Below, in pieces: positions 1 to 5,813 of a stretch of 7,211 nt of DNA. Origin of the DNA: Verrucomicrobiales bacterium (GTDB lineage Bacteria > Verrucomicrobiota > Verrucomicrobiia > Limisphaerales > UBA1100); contig WTHG01000031.1 in the NCBI GenBank assembly GCA_011523245.1, positions 1-7,211 on the forward strand, read 5' to 3'. A model generated the notes under the pieces. It was not told where the DNA came from. It saw nothing but the letters and a program-made list of their open reading frames with translations, and made no database searches. The position numbers were made by a program, and so were the translations under genes. Position 1 is the first letter of the stretch. Each line of letters opens with the position of its first letter.

Positions 1-887
1 GACCGGGAACGCTCTGGTAATTGTTTTTTAATCTCGCGGGCCACCTCCTTGAGAACGCGGGCCGAACTACTCACCAACCAGCAGCGTTCGTGACCGGAAC
101 CATGTTCGGCCTGTGCCAAGATATCCGCCGCGGCAAAGGCCGGATTGGCGGATTCATCCGCCAGCACTAATAACTCACTCGGGCCGGGCAACAGATCAAT
201 CGACACATGCCCGACCAGCAGGCGCTTGGCTGCCACAACGTAGGCATTACCGGGGCCAAAAATTTTCTGCACCGGCGCAATGGTCTTCGTGCCGTGAGCC
301 ATCGCGGCAATTGCGTGCGCACCGCCCACCCGATACACCTCGGTTGCCCCGGCCATTTTGGTCGCGTGTAATAAGCCGGGGTTCACCGAGCCATCCTTAC
401 CGCAGGGCGTACACACTACTATCTCTCGACACTTAGCCACCTTGGCCAAGGTTACGGTCATTAGCGCCGTACTCATCAGCGGCGCTGTGCCACCCGGGAT
501 GTACACGCCCACGCGCCCGAACGGATCGAACTTTTCCCCCACCTTCGCGCCCTGTGCATTACGGCCGCTCCAGCCTTTGCGCAGGCCGTGTTTATGAAAC
601 TGGCTGATGTTCCGATGGGCAAACCGAATGGCGCGCTTCAGCTTGGTGTTGACTCCCTGCTCTGCCGCGGCCAGTTCGCTCTCGCTCACGCGCAGTGTCT
701 TGGTTGTGAGCTTGGCGCCGTCAAATTTCTTGGCGAATTCAATCAACGCCGCATCGCCTTTGGCGGCCACCCATTCTACAATCACACGCGCGCCAGCCTC
801 GATTTTCGGATCAAACAAACTCGAGGCCGTGCACAGGCAGTCGAGCTTGCGGGCGTAACTGGCATCGGTATGTCGGACCGTGTTCAT
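1..887 (-). CDS. hisD: Histidinol dehydrogenase, N-terminal 295 residues (3' end off window)
   Basis: Catalyses the last two steps of histidine synthesis, NAD-dependent oxidation of L-histidinol to L-histidine, in the cytoplasm as a zinc homodimer. Read on the minus strand from an ATG at 887, the protein gives 295 residues in frame to the left edge; the family is usually about 430. Family hallmarks visible are VGVYIPGG (Tyr129, NAD contact), KIFGPGNAYV (Asn214), LLPGPSE (Ser237, substrate contact) and LAQAEHG, giving zinc ligands Gln259 and His262, the same numbers as in E. coli HisD. The Glu-His catalytic pair and the last two zinc ligands lie beyond the edge. At the position of E. coli Gln188 (GGAQAIAA), listed as an NAD-binding residue, this protein has His191 (GGAHAIAA). 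The start fits the family N-terminus, although no clear Shine-Dalgarno precedes it. The gene diverges from the nagB-like gene. Identity is very secure. Confidence 0.96.
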   Translation of the reverse strand, partial: MNTVRHTDASYARKLDCLCTASSLFDPKIEAGARVIVEWVAAKGDAALIEFAKKFDGAKLTTKTLRVSESELAAAEQGVNTKLKRAIRFAHRNISQFHKHGLRKGWSGRNAQGAKVGEKFDPFGRVGVYIPGGTAPLMSTALMTVTLAKVAKCREIVVCTPCGKDGSVNPGLLHATKMAGATEVYRVGGAHAIAAMAHGTKTIAPVQKIFGPGNAYVVAAKRLLVGHVSIDLLPGPSELLVLADESANPAFAAADILAQAEHGSGHERCWLVSSSARVLKEVAREIKKQLPERSR

Positions 888-979
888 CGGGCACACAGTG
901 AAGCAGATACACGGGCAAAAGTCAAAAGACACCCTTTGCCATTGACCATCCGATGCTCCCCGTTACCCTGCACGAAACC
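888..979. promoter_or_regulatory. Divergent intergenic region between hisD and nagB-like gene
   Basis: This 92-base spacer must hold the promoters of both divergent genes unless either is leaderless. I see an inverted repeat GGCAAA (914-919) / TTTGCC (935-940) with a 15-base loop. Inside it is a near-perfect direct pair, AAAAGTC (917-923) and AAAAGAC (924-930). A TTGACC lies at 942-947 but has no convincing -10 partner on the plus strand. No Shine-Dalgarno is evident for either gene. The repeats could be an operator, but they are short enough to be chance. If translation of nagB starts at the earlier in-frame ATG (953), the spacer shrinks to 65 bases. Confidence 0.3.
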
Positions 980-1753
980 ATGAGTACAGATCCTGTTAAA
1001 TCCTTTGAAGTCGATTCGTTGCCGGTACACGTGTTTGCTGACCAGGATGATATGGCCGCGGCGGCGGCGGCTGAAGTAAATACTTATCTTTGTGGCGTGA
1101 TTGCCGAGCAAGGCAGCGCCGCGGCAATTTTGGCGACCGGCAATTCGCAGATCCAATTTCTCAAAAAGCTCGTCGCCATCGGCGAGGTGGACTGGAGCAA
1201 GGTGACGCTGTTTCACATGGACGAATACCTCGGCATCGACGGCGATCATTCGGCCAGTTTCCGGCGCTACATGCGCGAGCGCGTGGAGGAGACGGTGAAT
1301 CCCGCGGCGTTCCATTATCTGGAAGGCGATGCATTGGAGCCGATCAAGGAATGTCGCCGCTACGCCGATCTGCTCTCTGCACAGCCGATTGATCTCTGCT
1401 GCCTTGGTGTTGGCGAGAATGGCCACATCGCTTTTAACGACCCACCCGTAGCCGACCTGAATGATCCGGAGATGGTGAAGATCGTGCAACTGGACGATGC
1501 CTGCCGCCAACAACAGCACGGCGAAGGACATTTCCCGACATTCGATTCCGTGCCGCAATACGCTCTCACTCTCACGGTACCGGCCTTGTGTCAGGCCAAG
1601 AAAATGGTCTGCCTTTGCCCCGAGACACGCAAGGCACAGGCCACCAAGGATGCCCTGCAAGGGCCCGTCAGCACTGCCTGCCCCGCCTCACACCTGCGTA
1701 CGCAACCGCAGTGCGTGATGTACTTGGATACAGATTCGGCGAGCTTGCTTTAA
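980..1753 (+). CDS. nagB: Glucosamine-6-phosphate deaminase (NagB/6-phosphogluconolactonase fold)
   Basis: Predicted cytoplasmic enzyme converting glucosamine-6-phosphate to fructose-6-phosphate and ammonia, the step that sends amino sugars into glycolysis. With the ATG at 980 it has 257 residues, close to E. coli NagB (266). An in-frame ATG at 953 would add nine residues; I prefer 980 by N-terminal fit, since neither has a clear ribosome site. Motifs in order are the phosphate loop LATGNSQ (51-57), FHMDEYLG (catalytic Asp81, E. coli Asp72), LGVGENGHIAFNDP (His149, E. coli His143), and ACPASHLRTQP near the C-terminus. Relative to E. coli, the Asp141 position is Asn147 and the Glu148 position is Asp154. 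This resembles the non-enteric branch carrying HIAFNDPP. The gene ends convergently on the neighbouring TIM-barrel gene with a shared TTAA. An alternative is a related deaminase/isomerase acting on another amino-sugar phosphate. Confidence 0.88.
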   Translation: MSTDPVKSFEVDSLPVHVFADQDDMAAAAAAEVNTYLCGVIAEQGSAAAILATGNSQIQFLKKLVAIGEVDWSKVTLFHMDEYLGIDGDHSASFRRYMRERVEETVNPAAFHYLEGDALEPIKECRRYADLLSAQPIDLCCLGVGENGHIAFNDPPVADLNDPEMVKIVQLDDACRQQQHGEGHFPTFDSVPQYALTLTVPALCQAKKMVCLCPETRKAQATKDALQGPVSTACPASHLRTQPQCVMYLDTDSASLL

Positions 1754-2625
1754 GACCGCACTTCCGCGATCAGCTTCTCCAAGCGCCGGCCATACTCGAC
1801 GTAATTCTCCGCCATAGCCTCTTCAGGCGCGGGGCCGCCATCGGTGTCGTGGAACACTACGGTCATGTGCGGCTCGATGGAAATGCCGGCATCGTAGCCG
1901 CGCTCAAAGGCGTCCTTGAGAATATCGCGCACGCGCCCGTCGCCTTCGCCGGGGAAATGATATTCCTCACCGTCCTCAGTTTTTACCGCGTCCTTGATGT
2001 GAATGTGCGCAGTGTGATCGCGCATGTGCTCCCAGAATTCCCACGGACACTGCATGCCCCACGGCTGATCACCGCGACGGTCGGCATTGAAAATCGGGTT
2101 GGCAGTATCAAACACCCATTTGAGGCCGGGCACCTTCTCGAGCAACTCTTCCGCATGTTGCCAGCTCATGCCGCCGTGGTTCATGCAGTTTTCATGCACC
2201 GGCTGCAAACCGGCATCGAGAAAGCGCTGCGTTACCTCGCCCACGCGCTCGAAAACCTCCGGCGGGGTCACTGCGCAGTCATCCGTGGGCTTGAAGGACA
2301 TGATCCGCACAAACTGCGTGCCCAACCGTTTCATCCGCGGGATGGCTCGCTCCACCTCGGCCAGCGTTACGTCAAAGGGCGTTTCCACCGTCTTTTGCCA
2401 ATTGCAGATCGTCGAGCCGAGCGCGTACACGCCCACGCCGGAGTCCTCCAGCTTGCCGGCTACGATGTCAAACGCCGCTTCCGGAATATCGTGCAGCGGT
2501 CCCTTATCGAAACCCTCCACCTGCACTGCGCGCATCTCGATCCATTTCCAACCGAGTTGTTGTGTCACGGCGATCTGGCCGTCAATTGAAACGGCCCCTT
2601 CATCGGCTATACCCATTAATTCCAT
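1750..2625 (-). CDS. Sugar phosphate isomerase/epimerase-like TIM-barrel protein (AP_endonuc_2 / xylose-isomerase-like)
   Basis: A 291-residue cytoplasmic protein of the IolE/IolI/hydroxypyruvate-isomerase-like TIM-barrel superfamily (PF01261), with no signal peptide or membrane segment. The likely metal-binding positions stand in the expected order and spacing: Glu145 (PVHENC), Asp173 (VFDTANP), His207 (HIHIKD) and Glu251 (ISIEPHM). This matches the Glu-Asp-His-Glu set of IolI-type enzymes. The barrel starts with WIEMRAV near residue 28. Such proteins isomerise, epimerise or dehydrate sugars, keto-sugars or cyclitols, and the substrate cannot be read from sequence. It follows the Gfo/Idh/MocA gene after 15 bases and is surely co-transcribed with it. 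A dehydrogenase plus TIM barrel is the arrangement used in inositol catabolism and in 3-keto-sugar routes. Its TAA stop lies within the TTAA that also supplies the nagB stop. The family is secure, the reaction is not. Confidence 0.9.
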   Translation of the reverse strand: MELMGIADEGAVSIDGQIAVTQQLGWKWIEMRAVQVEGFDKGPLHDIPEAAFDIVAGKLEDSGVGVYALGSTICNWQKTVETPFDVTLAEVERAIPRMKRLGTQFVRIMSFKPTDDCAVTPPEVFERVGEVTQRFLDAGLQPVHENCMNHGGMSWQHAEELLEKVPGLKWVFDTANPIFNADRRGDQPWGMQCPWEFWEHMRDHTAHIHIKDAVKTEDGEEYHFPGEGDGRVRDILKDAFERGYDAGISIEPHMTVVFHDTDGGPAPEEAMAENYVEYGRRLEKLIAEVRS

Positions 2626-2630
2626 AATCG

Positions 2631-2635
2631 TTCCT
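2631..2635 (-). promoter_or_regulatory. Shine-Dalgarno for the TIM-barrel gene
   Basis: On the minus strand AGGAA is followed by five bases (CGATT) and the ATG at 2625. It sits inside the 15-base gap after the stop of the upstream oxidoreductase. It is the clearest ribosome-binding site in the window and supports both the chosen start and operonic translation. Confidence 0.7.
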
Positions 2636-2640
2636 ATAAT

Positions 2641-3801
2641 TTATTTGCGGAAACTGGCAGCGAAATCTTCGCTGCTGATTTCCACCACTTGCTTTTCATG
2701 TGTGGAATTGGCGATCAGCTCGTTGAGCTTCGCTTCCCAAGCGGCCCCGTCCATCGGTAAATCCACGGTCTCATTCAGCAGGCCGGAATACACCATCACA
2801 TTGGCCAGCTCCACTGAACCGAGTCCTTCTTCACCGGGCGCGATGAGTTCCTCGCCGTCGAGAATGGCATTCACAAAATTCGTCATCAATGTCGCGTGCG
2901 CCGCCTCTGCGCCGGGAATGGGAATCTCCTCCACGGTGGTTTCCGGCTTCTGAAAACCGATCTTGGAAGTCTTGCACCATTCATCCGATGGCACCGCGTT
3001 GCGGGTAAGCGTGAGCGTGTCGTTTTCCAGAATCAACCGGCCCTTGGTGCCGGCAATCTCAAACCGGTTGCTGCCGGGCGTCTCTCCGCTGGAAGTAATG
3101 AATGCGCCGGTCGCACCATTGGCAAACTCCATGTAGCACGTCACATCATCCTCCACCTCGATGTCGTGCCATTGGCCGATTCCCACGTGACTGCGCACCT
3201 TGCTGGGCATGCCGGTGATCCATTGCATCGCGTCGAGCTGATGCAGGCATTGATTGAGCAACACACCGCCGCCCTCGCCCTTCCACGTGGCGCGCCAACC
3301 GCCACTCTGGAAATACGCCTCGCTGCGGAACCAATCGGTCATGACCCACAGCACACGCACCAGATCGCCCAGTTCACCGCCCTGCACCAGTTCACGGATC
3401 TTTTGGTATCGCGGCTCCACGCGCAGCTGAAACATGGCACCAAACTTCAGCTCGGGTCTTGCGGCCGCCGCGGCAATTAATCGTTCCGCATCCGCTTTAT
3501 GCGCCGAGATCGGTTTTTCCACCATGATGTGCAGGCCCGCCTCCAACGCCGCAATACCGAGGCTCGTGTGCTGATAATGCGGCGTGGCAATCAGCAACGC
3601 GTCAATCGCCCCGCTGGCAATCATCTCCTCGCCACTGCCAAACACCTGCACGCCCTTTTCCTTATACTCGTCCAGCTTATGCGGTGAAGTGCTGCCCACC
3701 GCGGCCAGTTCGCCGCGCGCCACTTTGCCGTCGAGCAAATCGTTTGCATGGAACCGCCCCATGTTGCCCATGCCAATAATGCCAATGCGTACCTTGTCCA
3801 T
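2641..3801 (-). CDS. Gfo/Idh/MocA-family NAD(P)-dependent oxidoreductase
   Basis: A 386-residue cytoplasmic dehydrogenase, oxidising a hydroxyl of a sugar, sugar acid or cyclitol with NAD(P). The N-terminal Rossmann domain opens with VRIGIIGMGNMGRFHA (GxGxxG at 10-15). The family EKP motif is at Glu95-Lys96-Pro97 (VEKPIS), where the Lys is the usual catalytic residue. The C-terminal alpha/beta domain carries GGGVLLNQCLHQLD, placing Asn183, His187 and Asp190 at the usual active-site positions. The reading frame stays open to an ATG at 3849, but that would prepend 16 residues unlike the family, so I start at 3801, immediately before the Rossmann strand. No strong Shine-Dalgarno precedes either start. 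It is the first gene of a two-gene operon with the TIM-barrel protein and diverges from the PF04734 gene. The substrate is unknown; inositol- or 3-keto-sugar-type oxidation is plausible. Confidence 0.93.
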   Translation of the reverse strand: MDKVRIGIIGMGNMGRFHANDLLDGKVARGELAAVGSTSPHKLDEYKEKGVQVFGSGEEMIASGAIDALLIATPHYQHTSLGIAALEAGLHIMVEKPISAHKADAERLIAAAAARPELKFGAMFQLRVEPRYQKIRELVQGGELGDLVRVLWVMTDWFRSEAYFQSGGWRATWKGEGGGVLLNQCLHQLDAMQWITGMPSKVRSHVGIGQWHDIEVEDDVTCYMEFANGATGAFITSSGETPGSNRFEIAGTKGRLILENDTLTLTRNAVPSDEWCKTSKIGFQKPETTVEEIPIPGAEAAHATLMTNFVNAILDGEELIAPGEEGLGSVELANVMVYSGLLNETVDLPMDGAAWEAKLNELIANSTHEKQVVEISSEDFAASFRK

Positions 3802-3837
3802 GATGTAAATCGGTGCGCGCACTATCGGGGGGGACTG

Positions 3838-3864
3838 ATCAATTATCAATTATCAAATATCAGG
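3838..3864. repeat. AT-rich 7-bp tandem repeat (about four units)
   Basis: Consecutive units read ATCAATT (3838-3844), ATCAATT (3845-3851), ATCAAAT (3852-3858) and the partial ATCAGG (3859-3864). The block is bounded by the inverted pentamers CTGAT (3835-3839) and ATCAG (3859-3863). Its AT-richness stands out sharply from the GC-rich surroundings. Confidence 0.8.
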
Positions 3865-3871
3865 CTCCAGT

Positions 3872-3885
3872 CCTTGAACCTTGAA
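3872..3885. repeat. Perfect 7-bp tandem duplication CCTTGAA x2
   Basis: CCTTGAA occurs twice head to tail at 3872-3878 and 3879-3885, eight bases after the AT-rich heptad block and with the same 7-bp period but another unit sequence. It lies just before the possible upstream ATG (3888) of the PF04734 gene. Confidence 0.7.
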
Positions 3886-3914
3886 AAATGACCGTTGAAA
3901 TTTACCCTTTCCCC

Positions 3915-5270
3915 ATGACTGCCCTGCGTCTGCTCCTTGCGATCCTGCTGCTCACCCTTCCGCTTTCGGCCGCCACGTGGAAAGCCGGCACGGCCAAGGT
4001 GGATATTACACCGAAGAAGCCCATCTGGATGGCCGGATATGGCGGGCGCTCGAAGGAAAGCGAAGGGGTATTGCACCCGCTTTGGGCCAAAGCGCTGGCG
4101 CTTGAAGATGCCAACGGTAAAGGCGCGGTGATCATTGCCACCGATACCCTCGGCATGACCGCCGGCATTTATGCCACCCTTAAGGCGCGGCTGAAAAAGG
4201 AGTTCAAACTGGACGCCGACCAAATCATGCTCAACGCCTCACACACGCATACCGGACCGGTTTTGCGGGGAGGTTTGTACGATATCTATCCACTGAATGC
4301 CGAGCGCATCAAGCGCATCGAGGAATACTCCGCGCGATTGGAAAACGAGATTGTGCGCATCACCGGTGAGGCCCTCAAAAATCTCGAGCCCGCAACGATC
4401 AAGCACGGTATTGGTATTAGCCGCTTCGGCGTCAATCGCCGCGAAAATCGCGAAGCCCAAATCCCTCAACTCCGAGCCGAAGGCGCCATGTTGAAAGGCC
4501 CCTACGACCACGATGTACCCGTGCTGGCCGTCTACCAAGGACTCAAACTCAAGGCCGTTGTCTTCGGCTACGCCTGCCATAGCACCGTACTCAGTTTTTA
4601 TCAGTTCAGCGGCGATTACTCCGGCTTTTCCCAGATCGCCCTTAAGAAGAGTCACCCCGGCGCGCTGGCCCTGTTCAGCCCCGGCTGCGGCGCGGACATC
4701 AATCCCCTACCCCGCCGACAAGTTTTCCAAGCCGAACGCTACGGCAACATGTTGGCCGCCGCTGTTGAGGAAGTGTTGTTGCAAAAAATGGAAACGCTCC
4801 ATCCCACTCTCACCACGCGCCTGCAAACTGTCCCACTCGAATACGGGGCATTACCCACAGACGAAGCCCTTGCCTCTGCGGCGAAAAACACGAAGAGCTA
4901 TCGCGGCCGTTGGGCCAGCCGCATGATCGAGCTCAAGACCACTGGTAATCTCCCCAAAACCTACCCCTACCCCATGCAATGCTGGCGCGTGGGCAACCTG
5001 CTTTGGCTCAGCATGGGCGGCGAAGTGGTCGTCGATTATTCGCTGCAATTCAAAAAACAATTCGGCGCCCGCACCTGGGTCACCAGCTACGCCAACGACG
5101 TGATGGCTTACATCCCCACCTTCCGCGTCCTGCAGGAAGGCGGCTACGAAGGGCACACCTCCATGGCCGTATACGGTCTTCCCGCGGATCGCTGGAAACC
5201 CAACGTGGAAGAGCTCGTCAACGCCGCCGCCAAAAAGCTGGTTGAAGAAACCGAAGTCAAAGGCGAATGA
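3915..5270 (+). CDS. Secreted neutral/alkaline ceramidase-like protein (PF04734 N-terminal domain only)
   Basis: A 451-residue protein with a signal peptide: short N-region with Arg5, a Leu-rich core (6-17) and likely cleavage after Ala19 or Ala20. It therefore probably acts in the periplasm or outside. The ATG at 3915 puts the signal at the N-terminus; an in-frame ATG at 3888 would add nine residues. The family hydrolyses the amide of ceramide, using zinc. Zinc ligands by analogy with Pseudomonas aeruginosa ceramidase are His110 (NASHTHTGP), His222 (YACHSTV), Glu370 (MGGEV) and Tyr399 (VMAYIPT). Where that enzyme has GNLSPN with the nucleophilic Ser274, this protein reads GADINP, so the serine seems replaced by Ile262. 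It is also shorter than true ceramidases (about 650 residues) and lacks their C-terminal domain. Family membership is firm, ceramidase activity doubtful. It overlaps the rhodanese gene by ATGA. Confidence 0.88.
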   Translation: MTALRLLLAILLLTLPLSAATWKAGTAKVDITPKKPIWMAGYGGRSKESEGVLHPLWAKALALEDANGKGAVIIATDTLGMTAGIYATLKARLKKEFKLDADQIMLNASHTHTGPVLRGGLYDIYPLNAERIKRIEEYSARLENEIVRITGEALKNLEPATIKHGIGISRFGVNRRENREAQIPQLRAEGAMLKGPYDHDVPVLAVYQGLKLKAVVFGYACHSTVLSFYQFSGDYSGFSQIALKKSHPGALALFSPGCGADINPLPRRQVFQAERYGNMLAAAVEEVLLQKMETLHPTLTTRLQTVPLEYGALPTDEALASAAKNTKSYRGRWASRMIELKTTGNLPKTYPYPMQCWRVGNLLWLSMGGEVVVDYSLQFKKQFGARTWVTSYANDVMAYIPTFRVLQEGGYEGHTSMAVYGLPADRWKPNVEELVNAAAKKLVEETEVKGE

Positions 5271-5803
5271 GCGAGCCGGCACCGTCACCCTCTCACAACT
5301 GGAAACGCATCGGCTTCATCGCCGGTGGCGTAGTGCTTTTGATCGTCATCGGATTTTGGCTCTGGCTTCCGGCCAACGGCCTGCCGGCCGCCGGCAAGTT
5401 CCTGCGCTGGAAATTTGATGACGTTCAACACCGCACCCCAGCCCAAGTCGCCGATCAATTGGAAAGCAACAACACCGTGTTTTGGGACATCCGACGCGCT
5501 GACGAGTTTAGCGTCAGCCATCTCCCCAATGCCCGCCATGTGCCACCGGAAACCCCCGATGCCGAACTGCAACAGCTCCTTCCCGACGCTAACCAAACTA
5601 TCATCGTCTACTGCGCCGTCGGCTATCGCAGCGCCCAAATGGCCCGACGCCTGCAGGCGTTGGGGCACACAAATATTTTCAACCTCGAAGGCGCCATCTT
5701 CGCCTGGGCCCAAGCCGGCCTCCCTCTCGAAGGCGGTGACACCGTGCATCCCTACAACGCCATGGGCCGCCGGATGTTGCGGAATGATCTGGAAGCCAAA
5801 TAA
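5267..5803 (+). CDS. Membrane-anchored rhodanese-like domain protein
   Basis: A 178-residue protein with a cytoplasmic-looking N-terminus carrying Lys13-Arg14, one membrane helix at about 15-36, and a single rhodanese domain at about 55-155. The domain shows WDIRRADEF (Asp74, Arg76), HLPNARHVP (85-93) and the active loop CAVGYR (Cys116 to Arg121) that would carry a persulfide or transfer sulfur. Arg13-14-type positive-inside charge suggests the domain faces outward, which is an inference. The C-terminal tail HPYNAMGRRM (161-170) follows the domain. Its ATG lies within the stop of the PF04734 gene (ATGA at 5267-5270), so translation is probably coupled, with AAAGG just upstream. No second rhodanese domain is present, so it is the short GlpE/PspE-like type. 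Physiological sulfur acceptor unknown. Confidence 0.9.
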   Translation: MSEPAPSPSHNWKRIGFIAGGVVLLIVIGFWLWLPANGLPAAGKFLRWKFDDVQHRTPAQVADQLESNNTVFWDIRRADEFSVSHLPNARHVPPETPDAELQQLLPDANQTIIVYCAVGYRSAQMARRLQALGHTNIFNLEGAIFAWAQAGLPLEGGDTVHPYNAMGRRMLRNDLEAK

Positions 5804-5813
5804 GGCGCGCTGG

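Larger units (their letters stand above)
3802..3914. promoter_or_regulatory. Divergent control region between the oxidoreductase operon and the PF04734-rhodanese pair
   Basis: About 110 bases separate two divergent operons, so promoters for both are expected here. It holds a perfect 10-bp palindrome GTGCGCGCAC (3813-3822), a run of seven G (3827-3833), an AT-rich heptad-repeat block (3838-3864) and a second 7-bp tandem pair (3872-3885). On the minus strand the heptad block contains GATAAT, a possible -10 element, with only a weak TTCAAG 18 bases upstream. I cannot name a confident promoter on either strand. The palindrome could be an operator. If the PF04734 gene starts at 3888, the region ends at 3887. 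Confidence 0.45.

Noticed and set aside
942..947. TTGACC as a -35 box for nagB
   Set aside because: No TATAAT-like hexamer lies at a suitable distance before the start codon.
588..983. Plus-strand open frames antisense to hisD
   Set aside because: HisD on the minus strand is unmistakable through this stretch; the opposite frames show no motifs.
884..1660. Long open frame (258 codons) antisense to the nagB-like gene
   Set aside because: It runs opposite a clear NagB with all family motifs; the translation shows no recognisable domain and its composition is typical of an antisense frame in GC-rich DNA.
1588..2589. 333-codon plus-strand open frame over the TIM-barrel gene
   Set aside because: It overlaps the end of nagB and runs antisense to the metal-binding TIM-barrel protein; rich in His, Arg and Leu with no family match, so a shadow.
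2087..2953. 288-codon plus-strand open frame spanning the oxidoreductase/TIM-barrel junction
   Set aside because: Ser/Thr/Pro-rich translation with no recognisable domain, covering two well-supported minus-strand genes.
3801..3849. Upstream in-frame ATG for the oxidoreductase at 3849
   Set aside because: It would place 16 non-conserved residues before the Rossmann strand and run translation through the heptad repeats; the ATG at 3801 fits the family N-terminus.
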